A program made the position numbers and the translations under genes. From Takakia lepidozioides (lineage: Eukaryota > Streptophyta > Takakiopsida > Takakiales > Takakiaceae): a stretch of 60,000 bases of DNA. The DNA is taken from the NCBI GenBank assembly GCA_030704615.1, contig CM060734.1:61212042-61272041 (forward strand). Reading direction: 5' to 3'. Shown in pieces: positions 1-9,867 of the stretch. Under the pieces are notes generated by a model. That model was not told where the DNA came from. It saw only the letters and a program-made list of their open reading frames with translations, and did no database searches. Position 1 is the stretch's first letter. Each line of letters opens with the position of its first letter.

Positions 1-2245
1 TACCCTATTTCATTTGAGTTTACAAGACTGGGGGGTAGAATAGAAGGATGCTCACCTCATTGAATTCTTGAGGTGTCTGAAGAAGAAGTTGTGGGCTGCA
101 AGCTATCACTTGACCCAGCCACTTGCTCTTCACCCCCAAGTCATTTAGGCAATGCACCATCGGTTGCATTGTCCTAGTACTTGAACATCCAACCAACTGT
201 GGGCATCTTGTGATGGCTCGATCCACATCTCCACCTGGCACCTGGCACTTGGCACCACCCATCAGCAGACATATTGCACACATCCCACCTTTATCATCTC
301 TTCAAATAATATGCCTTTCCTATGTATGATACCTATATGATGGCAATAACAAAGAGTGTGTGAGAGAGAAGAGAGAGTTGGGGATAGTATCAACACCTTG
401 ATAGAAAAGAGGAACTGGACGATTTCATCCACATTAACCTGAACACTGCGGCTCAGAAGCCAGGGGTACCGGACCACCATCTTCCCCAGATCCCTTGCAC
501 GTACGCCAATCTACAGCATGTGTCAAAGAATCTGCTGTAGTCTGTGGGTAAAATCGCAAAGAAAGTGGCGCCATATCTCTCTTCAAGCACCAACTCCCGT
601 CAGGCCGCAAGTAGGATACTCAGATTCCAACCTCAAGCAAAATATAACACAGACCTTCTTCAAGGTTCTGAGTTGTGGCTGTAGGTCTTTTCAATGTCGC
701 ACAATAAAACTGGTGGAAAGCAGAGTAACATCCGACCCACGCTTTCTTTCGGCACTCCTAAAGTCTCCAGATAAGAGACAGCAGGCCTAAGCAATTTGTG
801 GAAACTCCTCTATCACATGAGCAGGGCTTCCGCTCCTGTATCAAGATAGCCAGACCTCCACGTTGGGCCTCCATCTAGAGAATTTGAAAGACAGTCCAGG
901 TCAGTTTCCTTTGGATGCAAGCATTTGACTGTTGTGAGTGGTCCAAATTTTTTCTCGGCCATCTAGAGAGAGGAAGGACGCAGAACTCAGCCATTTCTCA
1001 ATGAGTAAGGAGCCAGCATATAGGAGAGAGACACCCCTTAGACCAGGCGATCCGTAGAAAGGAAGACAGTCAGAGAGAGAGAACAAAAAGAGAGAGACTA
1101 GACACATCTTCTCGCTCTCATTCATGTGTGCAACCTAAGTTCCCCAAAACCATATGAAACCTTAAGGTAAAATTCAATTCCCTCCAACGCACTCCCACAC
1201 TATTTCCGATTGCCTCATAGCTGAAGCCCACCGGCTATGGCCCCTTACTATCATTTGGAGGTTCCCATACATTCACCCCATCACAAATGTTGTTGCAAAA
1301 GAAGCAGGGCGGGTGAAACCTTTTCGAAAAAAGAGAGGGTGCGCTGTAGGTTCTCATCAAGAGGGACGGAAAGTCTCCTCATCATGTGATGCACTAGTCC
1401 TTCCACGGTCTTCCCGTTATCTTGTGTGTCTGCCATCATATCCTCCAAAAACCTGACCTGCGCGCCCTTCAACACAAAATATAATTGTCCCACCAGCCTG
1501 TCCGCAACCAGCATCCCCCCATTGCATGAAGTTACAAGCACCGTACAACCTCGGTCTAATTACAGCTGTTGTGCTACCCAACTTTTTTTTCATGTGTTTG
1601 AGCTCCACAAGTAAATGATGAACAGTCTGTGTCCACATGGCCAGAACGTCACCCACCTTCTCGAGGAACTCCGAAAGCGGAAGAGAGGATAGCGAGTGCG
1701 AGACTCGTGCCATGTGCTGAACTCGCACACCCACGCTCTCCAATACAGCGCCCCAATTCTGCCTGTCTTTTCTTTGCGGACTGAGACGGCCAACGTTGTA
1801 TGCTGGGCCTCTCGGGCGGCATCCAATGTGCCCCACCGCCGAAGCTCCTCTAATTCATAAGTACCATCCAGCAGCTGTTGAACAAAGATGGGTGCCTTTG
1901 CAGACACATGCAGAGCCTCCTCCCGATCAAGGCCTGCTTCTACCAGCATATCTGCCACTGCAGCATGTGCTTCCTCTCGAGAACAACCCAAATTTGGTTC
2001 GGCATCCCCATCTCCATACCCGCATCTAACATCTCTTCTGCTTTGTTGGGAAGCTTGCACGCCTTGACCAACGCTAGAACGTATGACATTTTCTGGTCCC
2101 CCATCTGCTTTACTAAGTTAGCATGAAACAGTTCAGGTGTGGAGACTGCGTAGAGGATGGTGTGGAAACATGTGATTTGAGCATCTCAATCAACAATTCC
2201 TTGCATGTCCACGGATGTTTCACGACCGTGTCGTGAATCAGCAGC
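1..2245 (-). pseudogene. mTERF4 (BSM/RUG2-like) gene, copy 1, partial and broken
   Basis: Plant mTERF proteins bind organelle nucleic acid; the BSM/RUG2 (mTERF4) group acts in plastid transcript maturation. Reading the minus strand from about 2060 downwards there is an N-terminal block (CSREEAHAAVADMLVEAGLD), then MMRRLSVPLDENLQRTLSFF, EAQRGGLAI, VVRYPWLLSRS and finally AITRCPQLVGCS with LGQVIACSPQLLL near 20-240. These blocks occur in the order I remember for Arabidopsis BSM. A GT..AG intron fits 1319-875 (445 bp, after the FFEK codons). The gene runs off the left edge of the window, so its last exons are not seen. The frame shifts between blocks, about 40 bp of exon 2 is missing near 790, and about 340 bp present upstream in copy 2 is lost near 2155. 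It is probably dead. Confidence 0.8.
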
Positions 2246-3200
2246 TACGTAAGCTGCACCGACGCCATAGTTAACACGTCATTGGGGGGGGGGGGGGGGG
2301 GGTTTCATTATTATTATTGTCTAATTTCTCTCTTAGAATTAATTAGATTGTAAAAGGGTTTAATAATATATTGAAAAAGACTGAAATCTTTGCACAAGAG
2401 ACAAACTTAAAGATATTCGAATTCATAGATATAGTTTTTTTTTTAAACAAAAAAACAAAAAAAGATATAGGAATTCCATGAAGATTGGGACAATCTAGTC
2501 ATAGCTCTTTGAGGAAAAGAGATTCGTGTATCTTTTTCTTTTTTTTTAAAGGAGACATAGGCCCTTTTAATCAAAATTAATAAAAGAGAAGAGTTACATA
2601 AGGTGGAAAAAATAACCACCCAAGGGGCCGTGGAAGCTAACTGAGGAGAAACTTCCCTGAGAAGAAGCAAAACAGGGAGGGGGGGGGTAGGTTGCTGCAG
2701 CAGCAGAGAACCTAAGAGAAGAAGACGCTAACGCTGTGACACAAGGGAGCTGAAAAACATGGGGATGCCGGAGGGCAAGGAAAGCACCCAAGGCCCAGAG
2801 AGGCAACACAGAAAAAAAATAAAAAATTGTAGTGCATAGCGACAGCAAGACATGTAGACTTCGAACGGTGCAATGACAAATGTGCACTACCTAAAAGTAA
2901 CTAAAAGAACAGCAGGAGCAGCTAGAAATGACAAAGAAGTCACAGATGATGCCGAGAAGCAGCCAGAGAACAACTGAGACTGGATTAATGAAGTAGCATG
3001 TCGTTCTACGTCGAGTCAGAACTTCAATTGAGTCTTGATCAGCTTGGAGTCACAAGCGAGCTTGTGGCGCCGGTTGAGCTGATCAGCTTCCTCCCCTTCA
3101 CCGGGGGACCTCCCATTGAGGGGGGATGGAGTTGTTCCAATGAAAACGAAGGTTGGGAAGACGGGTTCCGAGCACGTTGCCCTTGGCCCAGGACTAGTCG
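2246..3200. other. Non-coding interval with G19 run and transposon-like tail
   Basis: No gene is supported. It contains a run of 19 G at 2284-2302, AT-rich DNA, and a T-rich tail followed by a purine-rich stretch (2520-2720) that resembles the T-rich tract followed by 'cccaaagagtacatag'-like text near 22,090. That is probably the 3' end of an old retroelement. Short open frames here have no recognisable similarity. Confidence 0.5.
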
Positions 3201-3889
3201 AAATCTTGGAGTTTTTTACATCAATATATGAAGCGAGACGTTTGTTTTGTTGGCCCTGCCCGACAGGGTAGGGACTGCGTATCAAGTTGGCCAAAGTGAC
3301 CTTAACCAGTGTTGGACTGGTATGCCTGGTTTAACCTAGGTATGGAATACATGTATGAATATATATATTGAAGAACATACCAGTGGGTTATGAAAGAACC
3401 AGTGTACCCATATGATACACGTACTGGGGGAGTATGGCTTTAGGATTCCCCGCACACCGCAGGTCCAAAAATCATGAGACGAAGCCCGTGCACCCCTTCT
3501 CGTTGAGGGCTTTCCAACGGTACCAAGCACCAAAGTTGGGGCCTCGCGGTTTGGGACATCTCAACGCAACGCAACAAAACAAAACAAGGCGTGAGATACA
3601 CGGAGGCCCGCCATTGTTTTATTGATATGAAGTTTTATGGAATTATGTTAAATCTATCTTAGGGGGATGGGCTCTCTTGCTTTGGCAAAACATAAGAAAA
3701 AAGTGAGATTGAAGGGCATGACTCAGCATAATAACAGCACAGACTACCCTAGTCAATATGTGAATCAAGACGTTTGTTTGTTTCACGGAGGGGGGTCACT
3801 ATATGTATTTTTTCCATATCACATGCGTACAAAGGTATATTTATACTAGGCTATATTTTTAAAATTTTGCATTTTTTTCCACCCTATTT

Positions 3890-4530
3890 TTAGGTAATAT
3901 TGTATGCCCTATTTTTCTTTATAATTTTTTTTTCAACAATTAATTAGACCGTATTTTAAATTATCTTTTTAAATAATTGCAAAATTTCAAAGCAACATAA
4001 GTCAAATGCTGGACCCAAAGAAAAGTTTAATTTTCATTAGCCACGAACTCACTCAAAGCCGCAGCATCACTTGGATCTAAAGAGTACAAGTTCTGAGATG
4101 GTTCAAATGTCATAGTCACTTTTGAGATTATGGTCTCAACATCAATCCATTGTATATCACTGGAATCATATTTGAACTTCAAGTGATCTCTACCTTTAGA
4201 TAACCAATTCAAAAACATCATAATTGAAGGACCCCCAAATTTGGGTAGAGGAGACTTATTCATCAAATAAGCTTGATGAATGAATGAAGTTTTGAGAAGA
4301 TTTCATCATGATGGATTAGAGTTGGATGAAATATGAGAAACTTCACAAGGATGGATATATTATACTGTAGATAAAACCCTTTATTACATTAAGTTTTTAA
4401 GTAAAACTCTGGATTTTTTGTGATCTTTTTTTCTAAAATAAGTGAAAGAATATTGTCCTACCATATTTTCTAAATAAAACTTTTCTAAAATTTACCTCAA
4501 AAAAATAAACTACACCCTATATTTGTTCTC
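3890..4530. other. AT-rich spacer, no gene
   Basis: AT-rich DNA. The minus-strand 79-residue open frame at 4027-4266 has no motif I recognise and no clear gene context, so I see nothing supportable here. Confidence 0.4.
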
Positions 4531-5704
4531 ACGTGGTTTTAAAAATACGGGGAGTAACCCCCCCAAGGTTTGTTTGTTTGTTTGTTTGTAGCGTCGGTGA
4601 GATCTCCCAAACCGCGGGGCCCAACGCTGGTGCTTGGTACCGTTGGAAAGCCGTCGATGAGGAGGGGTGCACCGACTTGTCTCCTGATTTTTGGAGCAAC
4701 AATTGGCCCTTCATGTGGGAAATTTGGAATTTCAAGTACTTTTTTTTCTTTTTTTAAGGGGATGAATTTCAAGTACTTTTGGTTGTTGGAAATTTGTGAA
4801 AATTAGCAAAGTGGATATATCAATATATAAAGCCTCGATAGGGGAGATTGCAAAAATAGCAAAGTGGGCTTTGTTGGAACAATAACGTGGATATCTCCCA
4901 AGCTCTAGGGTCTCTAGATACACATGGGATTTCACTTGGACTAAGATTGACAGTGGACACTCGAGGTCGCACTTGGGCCTCTACATGGGAAAAGCACTTA
5001 GATACATAAGAGATTGCAATTGGGCTTGGATTTCAGTTCTTCACACACGGGACGCTTGGGCCAAAGATGCAGGCTATCCTAGAGGTCGCACTTGGGCCTT
5101 GATGTAGGAAACACACTGGGATACATAGAAGATCTTGCACTTGGGCTTAGATGACACTAGACAATTGGCCCAACGGCACATGCTATTTTTAAAGATATTT
5201 GAACCCAGCATGTGCTCTAAGAGGGTGTAGCATGCTGCTACCTTTAAGTAAACAAATAATTAAAGGGGACAGAGGCATGGTAGCTCATATTAAAAACATG
5301 GATGACTTAGATGACAGTGGACACTTGGGCCAACGGCACAGGCTACCCTAGTAAATTTCCAGCGACCAAAAGTACTTGAAAATTCCAAATTTCCCACATG
5401 AAGGGCCAATCGTTGCTCCAGGAAAGCCCACTTTGCTAATTTTCCGAATTTCCAGCGACCAAAAGTACTTGAAATTTCGTATCTCCCACACGACAGGTCC
5501 AAAAATCGTGAGACCAAGTCGGTGCACCCCTCCTCATCGATGGCTTTCCAACGGTACCAAGCACCAGCATTGGGGCCCCGCGGTTTGTGAGATTTCAACG
5601 ACGCTACAGACAAACAAACAAACAAACGTCTCGCTTCATATATTGATTATTTTGTTATTTATTATTTGTTTTTGTTTTGTTGTTTTTTTGTTTTGTTTTT
5701 TTCA

Positions 5705-6930
5705 AACAAAAAAGGGGGCAGAGCCATTTTAATCAAATTATCAAATTGTTTTTTGGTTTTGTGGCGTCGTTTAAGATCTCCCAGCTGGCAAGATTTGATC
5801 TCCTAGTAAGGCCTAGGATCTGGCATTTGAGGAGGAAGATTTACCTACTTACGTACTTTTTGCAGATATTAATTTTTTTACTGGTTCCAACTGCAATTAC
5901 ACTTCTGACAACATGACCCACCTTCTTTTTCTTTTCTTTTCGTTTACGGAAAAAGGGAGTGGACACCCTTTAAACCTTATAAAAATGTGGGAAAAAAGTC
6001 CCAAGATTACAAAGAGGTAAAAATAACCTTTGAAAGAGTGCCATCAAGATATGATGGCAAGCCTGTTTTGTTTTGTTTGGTTTTGTTTTTGGTGATTTTT
6101 ATTTGTTTGTTTTTATTTTAGGTGGACACCCTTTAAACTTTATAAAAAGGTGGGAAAAAGTCCCAAAATTACAAAAGAGATAAAAATAACCTCTGAAAGA
6201 GTGCCATCAAAATATGATGGCAAGCCTGTTTTGTTTTGTTTTGTTTTGTTTTTGTGGTTTTTATTTGTTTGTTTTTATTTTAGGTGGAAACCCTTTACAC
6301 TTTATAAAAAGGTGGGAAAAAGTCCCAAAATTACAAAGAGATAAAAATAACCTCTGAAAGAGTGCCATCAAAATATGATGGCAAAGCCTGTTTTGTTTTG
6401 TTTTGTGTTTTCTTGTTTTTTCTTGTTTTGTTTGTTTGTATTTATTTCTGTTCTGTTTCTTGTTTCTGTTTGTTTGTTTTTATTTTTATTGTTTGTTTTG
6501 TTTTGTTTTGTTATTTTTGTTCAGTTTTTATTTTATTTTATTTCCTTAAAAGAGAAAGGGGTTGGAGCCATTTTAATCAAATTATCAAATTGTTTGTTTG
6601 TTTTATGGCTTCGTTTAGATCTCCCAGCCGGCAAGATTAGATCTCCTAATAAGGCCTAGGATCGGGCATTTGAGGACGTAGATTTACCTACTTACATACT
6701 TTTTGCAGATCTTATCTATTTAACTGGTTCCCACTGCAATTACACTTCTGACAACATGGCCCACCTTTTTTCTTTTTCCTTTTTTTAAGGGAAAAGGGAG
6801 TGGACACCCTTTAAACTTTATAAAAAGGTGGGAAAAAAATCCCAAGATTATAAAGAGGTAAAAATAACCTCTGAAAGAGTGCCATCAAATATGATGGCAA
6901 GCCTGTTTTGTTTTGTTTTGTTTTTATTTT
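5705..6930. repeat. Nested tandem repeat array (162-bp units inside an 845-bp duplication)
   Basis: A unit of about 162 bp containing 'ctttataaaaaggtggga', 'agagtgccatcaa' and 'gcctgttttgttttg' occurs three times in a row (about 5960-6410) and once more at 6797-6920. A separate block with 'aaggcctaggatc' and 'tgcaattacacttctgac' occurs at 5725-5925 and again at 6568-6770. The whole segment was therefore duplicated with a shift of about 845 bp. The open frames across it are low-complexity Phe/Leu/Val translations of GTTTT repeats and are not genes. Confidence 0.85.
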
Positions 6931-6994
6931 TGTTGGTCAAATCTTAAATGTCTTTTAGTTCATCAAGTTGATCGTCAGAGGTCGCGATCAAATT

Positions 6995-7025
6995 GGCACC
7001 CATGATATATATATATATACGTATT
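6995..7025 (+). promoter_or_regulatory. Candidate TATA region of the secreted repeat protein gene
   Basis: A (AT)n tract 'atatatatatatatac' lies about 155 bp upstream of the ATG at 7175, a plausible core-promoter distance allowing a 5' leader. It could equally be a chance microsatellite. Confidence 0.3.
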
Positions 7026-7174
7026 CTTCTTCTCAATTCATTGTCATTAGCTTATTGCTGACAAGGGCAATACCACACCTCGCTAGCTTTGGCCCAAGTC
7101 TTTTCTCGACGTCGGAGCACATTCATTCTGTTTCCTTAGAAAAATTCTATGTGAAAAGTTGATATTAGTTCAAA

Positions 7175-7711
7175 ATGGGACAGGTTGGAGTTGTGCGGGT
7201 AGTGTTACTAACAATTTTGGTGATATATTTTTGTATCGTTTGCAATGTTGATGCTTCCACTACAACAGCCATTGTTGCAAGGCGTTTGTTGAAGGGCTCA
7301 CCCTATCAATACCATGACCGATCTGCTCGTGAATTTTGTTATAAGCAAACTGTAGAGCGGGCTCTTACCGGGGATGTTGATCAAGTGGTGCGAGATATAG
7401 ATGTGAAACAAGATTTTGTGAAGCGGGCCCTCAACGACGGAGACCAAGTGGTGCCAAGTTTTGTGAAGGCAGTAGCCCTTAGTGACCCAAATCTGCATAA
7501 ATACGGAGACCGAGTGGTGTCAAGCGTTGAGGAGAAACAAAATGCACTGCCTGACTATTGGAAGGCAGTAGCCCTCACTGACCCAAATCCGCCTAAATAC
7601 GGAGACCGAGTGGTGTCAAGCGTTGAAGAGAAACAAAATGCACCGCCTGATTACTGGAAGGCAATAGCTATCGAAGTCCCTCCACCTAAATGCACCGCTA
7701 GCCCTCACTGA
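7175..7711 (+). CDS. Small secreted protein with 32-residue tandem repeats
   Basis: 178 residues, no known family recognised. Residues about 8-27 (VVLLTILVIYFCIVCNVDAS) form a clear signal peptide, so the product should enter the secretory pathway. A basic ARRLLKG follows. From residue about 98 there is a tandem repeat with an exact 96-bp (32-aa) period: two full units (about 7471-7662) and a third partial one. Each carries DPNPPKYGDRVV-like and VVSSVEEKQNA blocks and ends DYWKA. More diverged units (GDQVV, KQDFVK) lie before them. The DY pairs and Pro-rich NPPK resemble features of processed or sulfated plant peptides, but no CLE, PSY or CEP consensus fits. The start is the first ATG before the signal peptide. 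The frame is intact, so it may be expressed. Confidence 0.6.
   Translation: MGQVGVVRVVLLTILVIYFCIVCNVDASTTTAIVARRLLKGSPYQYHDRSAREFCYKQTVERALTGDVDQVVRDIDVKQDFVKRALNDGDQVVPSFVKAVALSDPNLHKYGDRVVSSVEEKQNALPDYWKAVALTDPNPPKYGDRVVSSVEEKQNAPPDYWKAIAIEVPPPKCTASPH
7471..7690 (+). repeat. 96-bp tandem repeat coding for 32-aa units
   Basis: 'agtagccct' recurs at 7471 and 7567, with a diverged 'aatagcta' at 7663: two steps of exactly 96 bp. The two full units differ at only a few positions and keep the reading frame, so the duplication is recent relative to the flanking diverged units. Confidence 0.9.
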
Positions 7712-8874
7712 CCCAAATCCGACGACAGGGGGGAAGGATGCTGGGAGTAAACATAGATGAAATAAACAATTCCTCAATACCAATGGGATGAAAAGAAGGA
7801 ATTTCATCCATGTAGTTAGCATGGATAAAGGCAAGTTAAACTGAAGACAAGTTACCAGGAAGCTATTATTAAGTAGTAAATTACTATTCTATAATGTAGA
7901 ACAAGCCTTCACCGCCCCGGGCGGGGTGGTTATTTTTTCCACTTCTTTGTATCTTCAATTATCCCATTAATAATTTCCCAGGGCCACTGTCCCTGTTCTA
8001 TAATCAATACTAGGGTAGCTTGTCATCTAAGTCCAAGTACAATCCCCTATGTATCAAAGTCCGTCTCCTATGTCGAGGCCCAAATGCAACCCCCAGGGTA
8101 GCCTTTGCCGTTGGCCCAAGTGTCCAATGTCATCTAAGTAAGTTTTTTTTTCCACGGAGCCTACAACCAGATTTGGACCGGAGACCTTTGCCTTCATATC
8201 TCTCCTGCCGAGGCTCCAACCATTGTCCCAGGAATGCCCACTTTTGCTATTTATGTTATTTTTCGTGAATTTCCAGCGACCCAAAGTACTCAAAATTCCA
8301 CATCTCCCACACCGCGGGTCCAAACATCATGAGACCAAGCCGGTGCACCCCTCCTCATCGAGGGCTTTCCAACTGTACCAAGCACCAGCGCTGGGGCCTT
8401 GCGGTTTGGGACATCTCAATGCTACAAAACAAAACAAAACACAACCAAACAAACAAACAAACAAACAAACGCTTCATATATCTGTGTCATGAAGTTTTGA
8501 AGTGATGAAGAAAAGAAGCATTTAGAAAGAAAGCACGAGTGAGAGTTTTGTGAGTTTGCACATTTGTACCGAAGAGTCAATTCAAATGGGTGGAACAAAC
8601 ATGTGGCCTAGACCTCAGAACTCACATGCAAATTCATCATCGTTCTTAGCTAGCATTCTCTTCAGGTCACAGACTACTTGGCGATTTGCAATCACTCTAG
8701 TTCTGGGGATAATCTTCTTCTCAAGGGAGTAGCTGAGATATCGGGGATATGTCACCACTTCATGAATTGGACGCCCCATGCCATCGACTAAGTAATCGAG
8801 CTTGGGTCTAAACACTGCCTCAATGTTGTAGCCGAGTGTAGGTGGGAAGTGACACACCATGTACGCCACATCCC

Positions 8875-9336
8875 TTAACCCCTAAACGCCCGCAGGCCTC
8901 CGTTGACTTTTTACCAAAAAGCGGGGCCCGGCCAGAAAAACTAGCGTGATTTTTGAAAAAAAATGAATCTTGAAAAAGTGACCGGACAATATGAAGCCAC
9001 CTACCCCAGGCAGGTCCTGCCCAATTTTGGAGCCAATCAGACAACTAGTGCGAAAACCCCACCGTTGCAAGTGGGGTCCATTTTTGGAAATTTGTGCAGC
9101 ACAAAAAAACCAAAATGGAGATTTGTGGTCGGGATGGAAAAAAATCGGCCTGCTGTACCCGAAAACGTGGTGGCCGTCCAGCACGATTTAGGCACTCGAT
9201 CTCGCATGGATCATCCTGATGCAGACACGCAGTGCACCCACCAAAAAAAACAAGAAAAGGCCAAAATCTGCTCCTGGCAGAACTATTTGTGTAAAAAAAA
9301 CGACCAATTTTGGGCCGGCGGGCGTTTAGGGGTTAA
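8875..9336. mobile_element. piggyBac-like MITE with TTAA target duplication
   Basis: The ends are inverted repeats: TTAACCCCTAAACGCCCGC at 8875-8893 is matched exactly by its reverse complement at 9318-9336, and the match extends to 23 of 24 bases. The outer TTAA on both sides is best read as a 4-bp target duplication, leaving a 454-bp element (8879-9332) that begins CCCCTAAAC. A TTAA target with a CC-rich start is the rule for piggyBac-type elements. No transposase frame is present. It splits the mTERF4 copy 2 coding sequence, which resumes on both sides. Confidence 0.75.
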
Positions 9337-9579
9337 CTAACCTTGGTCGTAAAGAGGCCTCCACACTCATGGAAAGCATCTCGGGATACACATGTATCAC
9401 CCGCCAGAAGCGATCACTGTGGACCCCCAACTCCCTCAGAAATTCCACCTTCCTTTCCAGCGTGCATTTGATATTAGACGCAAAGACCTCTGGTTATCTG
9501 CGCAACATGCTGCCCATGCGACTAGACTCCACCCCCATCTTCTCCAGAAAGCTCACCATCTGCCTTGCCACAGTCAAGT

Positions 9580-9700
9580 AGCTCAGAACTGCTTCGAGTG
9601 GAACTATAAGAAAATCTCCCGGTTAAGATTTGAACCTCAAAGCTGGATTGTTCCCATCAAACACCATAAGAGCTATCCTCACCCCACCTTCAAAAAGGAA
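9580..9700 (-). repeat. tRNA-like (SINE head?) sequence inside mTERF4 copy 2 intron
   Basis: On the minus strand 'gatagctcttatgg' resembles an A box, and 'ggttcaaatct' about 40 nt further on fits a Pol III B box. It lies within the intron 9911-9560. A complete tRNA fold is not evident, so a SINE head or chance similarity are both possible. Confidence 0.3.
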
Positions 9701-9867
9701 GTTGCTCCTCTTTACATCCATGACAAAACATCTCAGTAAACCTCAGTTGCTGAGTCTATGCTAAATTATAAATTAGGCATTTGACTTTCCTCCTTTCTCT
9801 CCGAAGTAGTCTGGTGCATTCCATCATCCTTTCCTTCCTATCTTCCATGAGAGAAACAAGTCATTGC

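Larger units (their letters stand above)
3200..8480. repeat. Nest of two interspersed repeat families around the 7.2-kb gene
   Basis: Family 1 has four copies: 3455-3600 (+), 4570-4700 (-), 5440-5650 (+) and 8265-8475 (+). They share 'gtgcacccctcctcatcga', 'ggctttccaacggtacca' and 'tttccagcgaccaaaagta', and end in (AAAC)n followed by 'gcttcatatat'. A head-on fragment of the same end lies at 3219-3255. Family 2 is a set of 'cacttgggcc' units at 4940-5180 and 5300-5355, and inverted at 8000-8140. The (AAAC)n tail hints at retroposition, but I could not find clean target duplications, so the class is left open. Confidence 0.65.

Noticed and set aside
6150-6660. Hydrophobic FVLFC-rich open frames that could be taken for membrane proteins
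   Set aside because: They are translations of (GTTTT)n low-complexity DNA in a tandem repeat.
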